Below, in pieces: positions 35,315 to 49,022 of a DNA stretch of 64,000 bases (position 1 is the stretch's first letter; every line of letters begins with the position of its first letter). Below the pieces are notes generated by a model. That model searched no databases. It was not told the origin of the DNA and saw only the letters and a program-made list of their open reading frames with translations. The stretch is taken from assembly GCF_029227915.1 (NCBI RefSeq), contig NC_079880.1:16202001-16266000 (forward strand), read 5' to 3'. This stretch comes from Hydractinia symbiolongicarpus (lineage: Eukaryota; Cnidaria; Hydrozoa; Anthoathecata; Hydractiniidae). The position numbers and the translations under genes are program-made.

Positions 35315-37347
35315 CGGCCTCTGGACGCCTAATGAAGGCCTTACACGTAAATCACAAGGTTCCACGCGTCCAAGCTTGTTACCATTGGTCTAGTTCTTCC
35401 ACTCTCGATACACTACGCCGTACTAAGTTGTTTTTTCTGGTTCCATGGCTTTACAACGCCGTAAACCACATGTACACGCCATGAAAAGGCTATAATACGG
35501 CCTTTTGACGCCTATTAAATGCCTTACACGTAATCGTGTGGTTTCGCGTGCCTGCGCAGGTTACCATTGGTCTAGTCCTTCCACTCTCAATACACTAGAA
35601 CGTCCTAAGTTGTTTTTTCTGGTTCCATGGCTTTACAACGCCGTAAACCACATGCACACGCCATGAAAAGGCTATAATACGGCCTTTTGACGCCTATTAA
35701 AAGCCTTACACGTAAATCACGGGGTTCCTCGCGTCCAAACTTGTTACCATTGGTCTAGTTCTTCCACTCTCAATACACTACGCCGTCCTAAGTTGTTTTC
35801 CCTGGCTCCATGGCTTTACAACGCCGTAATCCACATGCACACGCCATGAAAAGGCTATAATACGGCCTCTGGACGCCTAATAAAGGCCTTACACGTAAAT
35901 CACAAGGTTCCACGCGTCCAAGCTTGTTACCATTGGTCTAGTTCTTCCACTCTCGATACACTACGCCGTCCTAAGTTGTTTTTTCTGGTTCCATGGCTTT
36001 ACAACGCCGTAAACCACATGTACACGCCATGAAAAGGCTATAATACGGCCTTTTGACGCCTATTAAATGCCTTACACGTAATCGTGTGGTTTCGCGTGCC
36101 TGCGCAGGTTACCATTGGTCTAGTCCTTCCACTCTCAATACACTAGAACGTCCTAAGTTGTTTTCCCTGGCTGCATGCCTTTACAACGCCGTAAAACACA
36201 TGCACACGCCATGAAAAGGCTATAATACGGCCTTTTGACGCCTATTAAATGCCATACACGTACATCGCGTGGTTCTGCGTCACTGCACAGGTTACCATTG
36301 GTCTAGTCCTTCCACTGTCAATGCACTACGACATCCTAAGTTGTTTTCTCTGGCTCCATAGCTTTGGAACGCCGTCAACTACATGCACACGCCTTTGAAG
36401 AGCTATAATACCGCCTTTGCCGCCTAATAAAGTCCTTACACGTAAATCACGTTGGTCTGCGTGCCTGCGCAGGTTACCATTGGTCTAGTCCTTCCACTCT
36501 CAATACACGAGAGCGTCCTAAGTTGTTTTTCCTGGTTCCATGGCTTCAGAACGCTGTAATCCACATGCACACGCCATGAAAAGGCTATAATACGGCCTCT
36601 GGACGCCTAATAAAGGCCTTACACGTAAATCACAAGGTTCCACGCGTCCAAGCTTGTTACCATTGGTCTAGTTCTTCCACTCTCGATACACTACGCCGTC
36701 CTAAGTTGTTTTTTCTGGTTCCATGGCTTTACAACGCCGTAAACCACATGTACACGCCATGAAAAGGCTATAATACGGCCTTTTGACGCCTATTAAATGC
36801 CTTACACGTAATCGTGTGGTTTCGCGTGCCTGCGCAGGTTACCATTGGTCTAGTCCTTCCACTCTCAATGCACTACGCCGTCCTAAGTTGGTTTCCTGGT
36901 TCCATGGCTTTACAACGGCGTAAACCACATGCACACGCCATGAAAAGGCTATAATACGGCCTTTTGACGCCTATTAAATGCCTTACACGTAAATCACAGG
37001 GTTCCACGCGTCCAAGCTTGTTACCATTGGTCTAGTTCTTCCACTCTCAATACACTACGCCGTCCTAAGTTGTTTTCCCTGGCTCCATGGCTTTACAACG
37101 CCGTAATCCACATGCACACGCCATGAAAAGGCTATAATACAGCCTCTGGACGCCTAATAAAGGTAAATCACGTGGTTCCACGCGTCCAAGCTTGTTACCA
37201 TTGTTCTAGTTCTTCCACTCTCAATACACTACGCCGTCCTAAGTTGTTTTTCCTGGTTCCATGGCTTTACAACGCCGTAAACCACATGCACACGCCATGA
37301 AAAGGCTATAATACGGCCTTTTGACGCCTATTAAATGCCTTACACGT
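35315..37347 (+). repeat. Satellite stretch with 548-bp trimers and a D-E pair
   Basis: Trimers start at 35349 and 35897. A D monomer lies at 36262-36443 and E at 36444-36626, followed by another CACAAGG-headed A (36627) and B. An H-like body and an A/9-bp-deleted monomer (near 37161) lead into the third copy of the dispersed block at 37348. Confidence 0.75.
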
Positions 37348-37990
37348 AAATCACGGGGTTCAACGCGTCCAAGCTTGTTACCATTGGTCTAGTTCTTCCA
37401 CTCTCAATGCACTAGGACGTCCTAAGTTGTTTTCCCTAGCTCCATGTCTTTACAACGCCGTAAAACACATGCACACGGCAAGAAAAGGCTATAATAGGTT
37501 CTTTTGACGCCTATTAAATGCCTTACACGTAAATTGCGTGGTTCTGCGTGCCTGCGCAGGTTACCATTGGTCTAGTCCTTCCACTCTCAATACACTACGA
37601 CGTCCTAAGATATTTTTCCTGGCTCCATGGCTTTGGAACGCCGTCAGTTACATGCACACACGTCTATAACCAGCAATTTGGCATTTTGCCGCCTAATAAA
37701 AGCCTTACACGTAAGTTAGACGGTTCCACGCGTCCATACCGGTTACCATTGGTCTAGTCCTTCCATTCTCAATAGACTAAAACGTCCTAAGTTGTTATTC
37801 CTGGTTCCATGGCTTCAGAACGCCGTAATCCACATGCACACGCCATGAAAAGGCTATAATACGGCCATTTGCCGCCTATTAATGGCCTTGCACGTAAATC
37901 GCGTAGTTCCGCGTGACTGCGCAGGTTACTATTGGTCTAGTTCTTCCACTCTCAATGCACTAGGACGTCCTAAGCTGTTTTCCCTGGTTC
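37348..37990 (+). repeat. Dispersed multi-monomer block, copy 3 (partial)
   Basis: Matches 27724-28366 at offset 9,624 through the A, G, F/A chimera and most of the C monomer, then switches in CTGTTTTCCCTGG from a C body to an A-like body (GGTTCCATGGC). It shares private changes with copy 4, such as AAGATATTTT and CACACGGCAAG. Confidence 0.8.
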
Positions 37991-37999
37991 CATGGCTTT

Positions 38000-38700
38000 A
38001 CAACGGCGTAAACCACATGCACACGCCATGAAAAGGCTATAATACGGCCTTTTGGCGCCTATTAAATGCCATACACGTACATCGCGCGGTTCTGCGTCAC
38101 TGCACAGGTTACCATTGGTCCTTCCATTGTCAATGCACTACGACGTCCTAAGTTGTTTTCTCTGGCTCCATAGCTTTACAACGCCGTAAACCACATGCAC
38201 ACGCCATGAAAAGGCTATAATACGGCCTTTTAACGCCTAATAAAAGTAAATCACGTGGTTCCACGCGTCCAAGCTTGTTACCATTGGTCTAGTTCTTCCA
38301 CTCTCAATACACTACGCCGTCTTAAGTTGTTTTTCCTGGATCCATGGCTTTAGAACGCCGTAAACCACATGGACACGCCATGAAAAGGCTATAATACGGC
38401 CTTTTGACGCCTAATAAAGGTAAATCACGTGGTTCCACGCGTCCAAGCTTGTTACCATTGGTCTAGTTCTTCCACTCCCAATACACTACGCCGTCCTAAG
38501 TTGTTTTTCCTGGGTCCATGGCTTTACAACGCCGTAAACCACGTGCACACGCCATGAAAAGGCTATAATACGGCCTTTTGACGCCCATTAAATGCCTTAC
38601 ACGTAAATCACGGGGTTCCACGCGTCCAAGCTTGTTACCATTGGTCTAGTTCTTCCACTCTCAATACACTACGCCGTCCTAAGTTGTTTTCCCTGGCTCC
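38000..38700 (+). repeat. Block repeated at 39440-40145 and again near 47785
   Basis: The order is a D head with rare CGCGCGG, an A body, and two consecutive 9-bp-deleted A monomers (one with GACACGCC). The offset to the next copy is 1,440 before position 38120 and 1,445 after it, because this copy lacks TAGTC in the core (GGTCCTTCC instead of GGTCTAGTCCTTCC). Confidence 0.8.
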
Positions 38701-38721
38701 ATGGCTTTACAACGCCGTAAA

Positions 38722-39310
38722 ACACATGCACACGGCAAGAAAAGGCTATAATAGGTTCTTTTGACGCCTTTTAAATGCCTTACACGTAAATTGCGTGGTT
38801 CTGCGTGCCTGCGCAGGTTACCATTGGTCTAGTCCTTCCACTCTCAATACACTACGACGTCCTAAGATATTTTCCCTGGCTCCATGGCTTTGGAACGCCG
38901 TCAGTTACATGCACACACGTCTATAACCAGCAATATGGCATTTTGCCGCCTAATAAAAGCCTTACACGTAAGTTGGACGGTTCCACGCGTCCATACCGAT
39001 TACCATTGGTCTAGTCCTTCCATTCTCAATAGACTAAAACGTCCTAAGTTGTTATTCCTGGTTCCATGGCTGCAGAACGCCGTAATCCACATGCACACGC
39101 CATGAAAAGGCTATAATACGGCCATTTGCCGCCTATTAATGGCCTTGCACGTAAATCGCGTAGTTCCGCGTGACTGCGCAGGTTACTATTGGTCTAGTTC
39201 TTCCACTCTCAATGCACTAGGACGTCCTAAGCTGTTTTCCCTGGCTCCATGTCTTTACAACGCCGTAAAACACATGCACACGCCATGAAAAGGCTATAAT
39301 ACGGCCTTTT
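38722..39310 (+). repeat. Dispersed multi-monomer block, copy 4 (partial)
   Basis: Matches 37465 onward at offset 1,257 for about 520 bp, sharing CACACGGCAAG, AATAGGTTCTTT and AAGATATTTT. It keeps the full C body (GGCTCCATGTC) that copy 3 has lost, so copy 3 did not simply give rise to copy 4. Confidence 0.78.
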
Positions 39311-42300
39311 GACGCCTATTAAATGCCTTACACGTAAATTGCGTGGTTCCGCGTGGCTGCGCAGGTTACCATTGGTCTACTCTTTCCACTCTCAATACAC
39401 TACGCCGTCCTAAGTTAATTTTCCTGGTTCCATGGCTTTACAACGGCGTAAACCACATGCACACGCCATGAAAAGGCTATAATACGGCCTTTTGACGCCT
39501 ATTAAATGCCATACACGTACATCGCGCGGTTCTGCGTCACTGCACAGGTTACCATTGGTCTAGTCCTTCCACTGTCAATGCACTACGACGTCCTAAGTTG
39601 TTTTCTCTGGCTCCATAGCTTTACAACGCCGTAAACCACATGCACACGCCATGAAAAGGCTATAATACGGCCTTTTGACGCCTAATAAAGGTAAATCACG
39701 TGGTTCCACGCGTCCAAGCTTGTTACCATTGGTCTAGTTCTTCCACTCTCAATACACTACGCCGTCTTAAGTTGTTTTTCCTGGATCCATGGCTTTAGAA
39801 CGCCGTAAACCACATGGACACGCCATGAAAAGGCTATAATACGGCCTTTTGACGCCTAATAAAGGTAAATCACGTGGTTCCACGCGTCCAAGCTTGTTAC
39901 CATTGGTCTAGTTCTTCCACTCCCAATACACTACGCCGTCCTAAGTTGTTTTTCCTGGGTCCATGGCTTTACAACGCCGTAAACCACGTGCACACGCCAT
40001 GAAAAGGCTATAATACGGCCTTTTGACGCCCATTAAATGCCTTACACGTAAATCACGGGGTTCCACGCGTCCAAGCTTGTTACCATTGGTCTAGTTCTTC
40101 CACTCTCAATACACTACGCCGTCCTAAGTTGTTTTCCCTGGCTCCATGGCTTTACAACGCCGTAATCCACATGCACACGCCATGAAAAGGCTATAATACG
40201 GCCTCTGGACGCCTAATGAAGGCCTTACACGTAAATCACAAGGTTCCACGCGTCCAAGCTTGTTACCATTGGTCTAGTTCTTCCACTCTCGATACACTAC
40301 GCCGTCCTAAGTTGTTTTTTCTGGTTCCATGGCTTTACAACGCCGTAAACCACATGTACACGCCATGAAAAGGCTATAATACGGCCTTTTGACGCCTATT
40401 AAATGCCTTACACGTAATCGTGTGGTTTCGCGTGCCTGCGCAGGTTACCATTGGTCTAGTCCTTCCACTCTCAATACACTAGAACGTCCTAAGTTGTTTT
40501 TCCTGGTTCCATGGCTTTACAACGCCGTAAACCACATGCACACGCTATGAAAAGGCTATAATACGGCCTTTTGACGCCTATTAAATGCCTTACACGTAAA
40601 TCACGGGGTTCCTCGCGTCCAAACTTGTTACCATTGGTCTAGTTCTTCCACTCTCAATACACTACGCCGTCCTAAGTTGTTTTCCCTGGCTCCATGGCTT
40701 TACAACGCCGTAATCCACATGCACACGCCATGAAAAGGCTATAATACGGCCTCTGGACGCCTAATAAAGGCCTTACACGCAAATCACAAGGTTCCACGCG
40801 TCCAAGCTTGTTACCATTATTCTAGTTCTTCCACTCTCAATACACTACGCCGTCCTAAGTTGTTTTCCCTGGTTCCATGGCTTTATAACGCCGTAAAGCA
40901 CATGCACACGCCATGAAAAGGCTATAATACGGCCTTTTGACGCCTATTAAATGCCATACACGTACATCGCGTGGTTCTGCGTCACTGCACAGGTTACCAT
41001 TGGTCCAGTCCTTCCACTGTCAATGCACTACGACATCCTAAGTTGTTTTCTCTGGCTCCATAGCTTTGGAACGCCGTTAACTACATGCACACGCCTTTGA
41101 AGAGCTATAATACCGCCTTTGCCGCCTAATAAAGTCCTTACACGTAAATCACGTTGGTCTGCGTGCCTGCGCAGGTTACCATTGGTCTACTCCTTCCACT
41201 CTCAATACACGAGAGCGTCCTAAGTTGTTTTTCCTGGTTCCATGGCTTCAGAACGCTGTAATCCACATGCACACGCCATGAAAAGGCTATAATACGGCCT
41301 TTTGACGCCTATTAAATGCCATACACGTACATCGCGTGGTTCTGCGTCAATGCAAAGCTTACCATTGGTCTAGTCCTTCCACTGTCAATGCACTACGACG
41401 TCCTAAGTTGTTTTCTCTGGCTCCATAGCTTTGGAACGCCGTCAACTACATGCACACGCCATTGAAAAGCAATAATACCGCCTTTGCCGCCTAACAAAGA
41501 CCTTACACGTAAATCACGTTGGTCTGCGTCACTGCACGGGTTACCATTGGTCTAGTTCTTCCACTCTCAATGCACTAGGACGTCCTAAGTTGTTTTCCCT
41601 GGCTCCATGTCTTTACAACGCCGTGAAACACATGCACACGCCATGAAAAGGCTATAATACGGCCTCTGGACGCCTAATGAAGGCCTTACACGTAAATCAC
41701 AAGGTTCCACGCGTCCAAGCTTGTTACCATTGGTCTAGTTCTTCCACTCTCGATACACTACTCCGTCCTAAGTTGTTTTTTCTGGTTCCATGGCTTTACA
41801 ACGCCGTAAACCACATGTACACGCCATGAAAAGGCTATAATACGGCCTTTTGACGCCTATTAAATGCCTTACACGTAATCGTGTGGTTTCGCGTGCCTGC
41901 GCAGGTTACCATTGGTCTAGTCCTTCCACTCTCAATACACTAGAACGTCCTAAGTTGTTTTTCCTGGTTCCATGGCTTTACAACGCCGTAAACCACATGC
42001 ACACGCCATGAAAAGGCTATAATACGGCCTTTTGACGCCTATTAAATGCCTTACACGTAAATCACGGGGTTCGTCGCGTCCAAACTTGTTACCATTGGTC
42101 TAGTTCTTCCACTCTCAATACACTACGCCGTCCTAAGTTGTTTTCCCTGGCTCCATGGCTTTACAACGCCGTAATCCACATGCACACGCCATGAAAAGGC
42201 TATAATACGGCCTCTGGACGCCTAATAAAGGCCTTACACATAAATCACAAGGTTCCACGCATCCAAGCTTGTTACCATTGGTCTAGTTCTTCCACTCTCG

Positions 42301-45151
42301 ATACACTACGCCGTCCTAAGTTGTTTTTTCTGGTTCCATGGCTTTACAACGCCGTAAACCACATGTACACGCCATGAAAAGGCTATAATACGGCCTTTTG
42401 ACGCCTATTAAATGCCTTACACGTAATCGTGTGGTTTCGCGTGCCTGCGCAGGTTACCATTGGTCTAGTCCTTCCACTCTCAATGCACTAGAACGTCCTA
42501 AGTTGTTTTTCCTGGTTCCATGGCTTTACAACGCCGTAAACCACATGCACACGCCATGAAAAGGCTATGATACGGCCTTTGGACGCGTAATAAAGGCCTT
42601 ACACGTAAATCACGTGGTTCCACGCGTCCAAGCTTGTTACCATTATTCTAGTTCTTCCACTCTCAATACACTACGCCGTCCTAAGTTGTTTTCCCTGGTT
42701 CCATGGCTTTATAACGCCGTAAAGCACATGCACACGCCATGAAAAGGCTATAATACGGCCTTTTGACGCCTATTAAATGCCATACACGTACATCGCGTGG
42801 TTCTGCGTCAATGCAAAGCTTAAAATTGGTCTAGTCCTTCCACTGTCAATGCACTACGACGTCCTAAGTTGTTTTCTCTGGCTCCATAGCTTTGGAACGC
42901 CGTCAACTACATGCACACGCCATTGAAAAGCAATAATACCGCCTTTGCCGCCTAACAAAGACCTTACACGTAAATCACGTTGGTCTGCGTCACTGCACGG
43001 GTTACCATTGGTCTAGTTCTTCCACTCTCAATGCACTAGGACGTCCTAAGTTGTTTTCCCTGGCTCCATGTCTTTACAACGCCGTGAAACACATGCACAC
43101 GCCATGAAAAGGCTATAATACGTCCTTTGGACGCCTAATAAAGGCCTTACACGTAAATCACGTGGTTCCACGCGTCCAAGCTTGCTCTCATTGGTCTATT
43201 CCTTCCATTTTCAATGGACTAGAACGTCCTAAGTTGTTTTCCCTGGTTCGATGGCTTTAGAACGCCGTAAACCACATGCACACGTCATAAAAAGGCTTTA
43301 ATGCGTCCTTTTGCGGCCTATTAAAGGCTTTACACGTAAATCACGTGGTTCCACGCGTCCAAACTTGTTACCATTGGCGTAGTCCTTCCACTCTCAATAC
43401 ACTACGACGTCCTAAGTTGTTCTTCCTGTCTCCATGCCTTGGGAACGCCGTAAACTACATGCAAAGGACTCTAAAGGCTGTGATACGGCCTTTTGCGGCC
43501 TATTAAAGGCCTTACACGTAAATTACGTCGTTCCACGCGACCATGACGATTACGATTGGTCTAGTCCTTCCATTCTCAATGGACTAGAACGCCCTAAGTT
43601 GTTTTCCCCAGCGCCAAGGCTGTACAACGCCGTCAACTACGTGCACATGCGTCTGAAGGCTGCAATACGGCCTTTTGCCGCCTATTAAAGGCCTTACACG
43701 TAAATCACGTGGTTCCACGCGTCCAAGCTTGTTACCATTGGTCTAGTTCTTCCACTCTCAATACACTACGCCGTCCTAAGTTGTTTTCCCTGGTTCCATG
43801 GCTTTAGAACGCCGTAAATCACATGGACACGCCATGAAAAGGCTATAATACGGCCTTTTGACGCTTAATAAAGACCTTACAGGTACATCACGGGGTTCCA
43901 CGCGTTCAAGCTTGTTACCATTGGTCTAGTTCTTCCACTCTCAACACACTAGAACGTCCTAAGTTGTTTTCCCTGGTTCCATAGCTTTACAACGCCGTAA
44001 ACCACATGCACACACCATGAAAAGGCTATAATACGGACTTTTGATGCCTATTAAATGCCTTACACGTAATCGTGTGGTTTCGCGTGCCTGCGCAGGTTAC
44101 CATTGGTCTAGTCTTTCCACTCTCAATACACTAGAACGTCCTAAGTAGTTATTCCTGGTTCCATGGCTTTACAACGCCGTAAACCACATGCACACGCCAT
44201 GAAAAGGCTATAATACGGCCTTTTGACGCTTATTAAATGCCATACACGTACATCGCGTGGTTCTGCGTCACTGCACAGGTTACCATTGGTCTAGTCCTTC
44301 CACTGTCAATGCACTACGACGTCCTAAGTTGTTTTCTCTGGCTCCATCGCTTTGGAACGCCGTCAACTACATGCACACGCCATTCAAAAGTAATAATACC
44401 GCCTTTGCCGCCTATTAAAGTCCTTACACGTAAATCACGTTGGTCTGCGTGCCTGTGCAGGTTACCATTGGTCTAGTCTTTTCACTCTCAATACACGAGA
44501 GCGTCCTAAGTTGTTTTTCCTGGTTCCATGGCTTTACAACGCCGTAAACCACATGCACACGCCATGAAAAGGCTATAATAGGTCCTTTTGACGCCTATTA
44601 AATGCCTTACACGTAAATTGCGTGGTTCTGCGTGCCTGCGCAGGTTACCATTGGTCTAGTCCTTCCACTCTCAATACACTACGACGTCGTAAGTTATTTT
44701 CCCTGGCTCCATGGCTTTGGAACGCCGTCAATTACATGCAAACACGTCTAAAAGCTGCAATACGGCCTATTGCCGCCCATTAAATGCCTTACACGTAATC
44801 GTGTGGTTTCGCGTGCCTGCGCAGGTTACCATTGGTCTAGTCCTTCCACCCTCAATACACTAGAACGTCCTAAGTTGTTATTCCTGGTTCCATGGCTTCA
44901 GAACGCCGTAATCCACATGCACAAGCCATGAAAAGGCTATAATACGGCCATTTGCCGCCTAATAAAGGCCTTACACGTAAATCGCGTGGTTCTGCGTGAC
45001 TGCGCAGGTTACTATTGGTCTAGTTCTTCCACTCTCAATGCCCTAGGACGTCCTAAGTTGTTTTCCCTGGCTCCATGTCTTTACAACGCCGTAACACACA
45101 TGCTCACGCCATGAAAAGGCTATAATACGGCCTTTTAAGGCCTATCAAAGG

Positions 45152-46411
45152 CCTTACACTTAAATTACGTGGTTCCACGCTTCCAAGCTTGTTCTCATTG
45201 GTCCAGTTCTTCCACTCTCAATACACTACGCCGTCCTAAGTTGGTTTCCTGGTTCCATGGCTTTACAACGGCGTAAACCACATGCACACGCCATGAAAAG
45301 GCTATAATACGGCCTTTTGACGCCTATTAAATGCCTTACACGTAAATCACAGGGTTCCACGCGTCCAAGCTTGTTACCATTGGTCTAGTTCTTCCACTCT
45401 CAATACACTACGCCGTCCTAAGTTGTTTTCCCTGGCTCCATGGCTTTACAACGCCGTAATCCACATGCACACGCCATGAAAAGGCTATAATACAGCCTCT
45501 GGACGCCTAATAAAGGTAAATCACGTGGTTCCACGCGTCCAAGCTTGCTACCATTGTTCTAGTTCTTCCACTCTCAATACACTACGCCGTCCTAAGTTGT
45601 TTTTCCTGGTTCCATGGCTTTACAACGGCGTAAACCACATGCACACGCCATGAAAAGGCTATAATACGGCCTTTTGACGCCTATTAAATGCCTTACACGT
45701 AAATTGCGTGGTTCTGCGTGCCTGCGCAGGTTACCATTGGTCTAGTCCTTCCACTCTCAATACACTACGACGTCCTAAGTTATTTTCCCTGGCTCCATGG
45801 CTTTGGAACGCCGTCAATTACATGCAAACACGTCTAAAAGCTGCAATACGGCCTATTGCCGCCCATTAAATGCCTTACACGTAATCGTGTGGTTTTGCGT
45901 GCCTGCGCAGGTTACCATTGGTCTAGTCCTTCCACCCTCAATACAATAGAACGTCCTAAGTTGTTATTCCTGGTTCCATGGCTTCAGAACGCCGTAATCC
46001 ACATGCACATGCCATGAAAAGGCTATAATACGGCCATTTGCCGCCTATTAAAGGCCTTACACGTAAATCGCGTGGTTCCGCGTGACTGCGCAGGTTACTA
46101 TTGGTCTAGTTCTTCCACTCTCAATGCACTAGGACGTCCTAAGTTGTTTTCCCTGGCTCCATGTCTTTACAACGCCGTAAAACACATGCACACGCCATGA
46201 AAAGGCTATAATACAGCCTCTGGACGCCTAATAAAGGTAAATCACGTGGTTCCACGCGTCCAAGCTTGTTACCATTGTTCTAGTTCTTCCACTCTCAATA
46301 CACTACGCCGTCCTAAGTTGTTTTTCCTGGTTCCATGGCTTTAAAACGCCGTAAACCACATGCACACGCCATGAAAAGGCTATAATACGGCCTTTTGACG
46401 CCTATTAAATA
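45152..46411 (+). repeat. 1,260-bp tandem unit, copy 1 (7 monomers)
   Basis: Starts at the CCTTACACTTAAATTACG before an H head. Positions such as the ACAGCCTCTGGACG tail near 45494 recur exactly 1,260 bp later. The unit includes H, A, A with 9-bp deletion, G/F fusion, B, C, and A with 9-bp deletion. Two shortened monomers and several 182-bp monomers explain 1,260 rather than 7 x 183. Confidence 0.9.
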
Positions 46412-47671
46412 CCTTACACTTAAATTACGTGGTTCCACGCTTCCAAGCTTGTTCTCATTGGTCCAGTTCTTCCACTCTCAATACACTACGCCGTCCTAAG
46501 TTGGTTTCCTGGTTCCATGGCTTTACAACGGCGTAAACCACATGCACACGCCATGAAAAGGCTATAATACGGCCTTTTGACGCCTATTAAATGCCTTACA
46601 CGTAAATCACAGGGTTCCACGCGTCCAAGCTTGTTACCATTGGTCTAGTTCTTCCACTCTCAATACACTACGCCGTCCTAAGTTGTTTTCCCTGGCTCCA
46701 TGGCTTTACAACGCCGTAATCCACATGCACACGCCATGAAAAGGCTATAATACAGCCTCTGGACGCCTAATAAAGGTAAATCACGTGGTTCCACGCGTCC
46801 AAGCTTGCTACCATTGTTCTAGTTCTTCCACTCTCAATACACTACGCCGTCCTAAGTTGTTTTTCCTGGTTCCATGGCTTTACAACGGCGTAAACCACAT
46901 GCACACGCCATGAAAAGGCTATAATACGGCCTTTTGACGCCTATTAAATGCCTTACACGTAAATTGCGTGGTTCTGCGTGCCTGCGCAGGTTACCATTGG
47001 TCTAGTCCTTCCACTCTCAATACACTACGACGTCCTAAGTTATTTTCCCTGGCTCCATGGCTTTGGAACGCCGTCAATTACATGCAAACACGTCTAAAAG
47101 CTGCAATACGGCCTATTGCCGCCCATTAAATGCCTTACACGTAATCGTGTGGTTTTGCGTGCCTGCGCAGGTTACCATTGGTCTAGTCCTTCCACCCTCA
47201 ATACAATAGAACGTCCTAAGTTGTTATTCCTGGTTCCATGGCTTCAGAACGCCGTAATCCACATGCACATGCCATGAAAAGGCTATAATACGGCCATTTG
47301 CCGCCTATTAAAGGCCTTACACGTAAATCGCGTGGTTCCGCGTGACTGCGCAGGTTACTATTGGTCTAGTTCTTCCACTCTCAATGCACTAGGACGTCCT
47401 AAGTTGTTTTCCCTGGCTCCATGTCTTTACAACGCCGTAAAACACATGCACACGCCATGAAAAGGCTATAATACAGCCTCTGGACGCCTAATAAAGGTAA
47501 ATCACGTGGTTCCACGCGTCCAAGCTTGTTACCATTGTTCTAGTTCTTCCACTCTCAATACACTACGCCGTCCTAAGTTGTTTTTCCTGGTTCCATGGCT
47601 TTACAACGCCGTAAACCACATGCACACGCCATGAAAAGGCTATAATACGGCCTTTTGACGCCTATTAAATA
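46412..47671 (+). repeat. 1,260-bp tandem unit, copy 2
   Basis: Near-identical to copy 1; one visible difference is GGCTTTACAACG (47597) against GGCTTTAAAACG (46337). A third partial copy, essentially one H monomer, continues from 47672 to about 47840 before switching to the D head that opens copy Y. Confidence 0.9.
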
Positions 47672-49022
47672 CCTTACACTTAAATTACGTGGTTCCACGC
47701 TTCCAAGCTTGTTCTCATTGGTCTAGTTCTTCCACTCTCAATACACTACGCCGTCCTAAGTTGGTTTCCTGGTTCCATGGCTTTACAACGGCGTAAACCA
47801 CATGCACACGCCATGAAAAGGCTATAATACGGCCTTTTGACGCCTATTAAATGCCATACACGTACATCGCGCGGTTCTGCGTCACTGCACAGGTTACCAT
47901 TGGTCTAGTCCTTCCACTGTCAATGCACTACGACGTCCTAAGTTGTTTTCTCTGGCTCCATAGCTTTACAACGCCGTAAACCACATGCACACGCCATGAA
48001 AAGGCTATAATACGGCCTTTTGACGCCTAATAAAGGTAAATCACGTGGTTCCACGCGTCCAAGCTTGTTACCATTGGTCTAGTTCTTCCACTCTCAATAC
48101 ACTACGCCGTCTTAAGTTGTTTTTCCTGGATCCATGGCTTTAGAACGCCGTAAACCACATGGACACGCCATGAAAAGGCTATAATACGGCCTTTTGACGC
48201 CTAATAAAGGTAAATCACGTGGTTCCACGCGTCCAAGCTTGTTACCATTGGTCTAGTTCTTCCACTCCCAATACACTACGCCGTCCTAAGTTGTTTTTCC
48301 TGGGTCCATGGCTTTACAACGCCGTAAACCACGTGCACACGCCATGAAAAGGCTATAATACGGCCTTTTGACGCCCATTAAATGCCTTACACGTAAATCA
48401 CGGGGTTCCACGCGTCCAAGCTTGTTACCATTGGTCTAGTTCTTCCACTCTCAATACACTACGCCGTCCTAAGTTGTTTTCCCTGGCTCCATGGCTTTAC
48501 AACGCCGTAATCCACATGCACACGCCATGAAAAGGCTATAATACGGCCTCTGGACGCCTAATGAAGGCCTTACACGTAAATCACAAGGTTCCACGCGTCC
48601 AAGCTTGTTACCATTGGTCTAGTTCTTCCACTCTCGATACACTACGCCGTCCTAAGTTGTTTTTTCTGGTTCCATGGCTTTACAACGCCGTAAACCACAT
48701 GTACACGCCATGAAAAGGCTATAATACGGCCTTTTGACGCCTATTAAATGCCTTACACGTAATCGTGTGGTTTCGCGTGCCTGCGCAGGTTACCATTGGT
48801 CTAGTCCTTCCACTCTCAATACACTAGAACGTCCTAAGTTGTTTTTCCTGGTTCCATGGCTTTACAACGCCGTAAACCACATGCACACGCTATGAAAAGG
48901 CTATAATACGGCCTTTTGACGCCTATTAAATGCCTTACACGTAAATCACGGGGTTCCTCGCGTCCAAACTTGTTACCATTGGTCTAGTTCTTCCACTCTC
49001 AATACACTACGCCGTCCTAAGT

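Larger units (their letters stand above)
39434..47778 (+). repeat. Large segmental tandem duplication, copy X (8,345 bp)
   Basis: It starts inside a body with AACGGCGTAAACC and runs to the same point in the next copy. Matching positions in copy Y are at offset 8,345 for 39434-42318, 9,989 for about 42319-43010, and 9,806 for about 43205-46411. The steps are explained by a nested 1,644-bp duplication and a 183-bp deletion in Y. X contains D-E pairs, two 548-bp trimers, the I dimer and two copies of the 1,260-bp unit. Confidence 0.85.
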
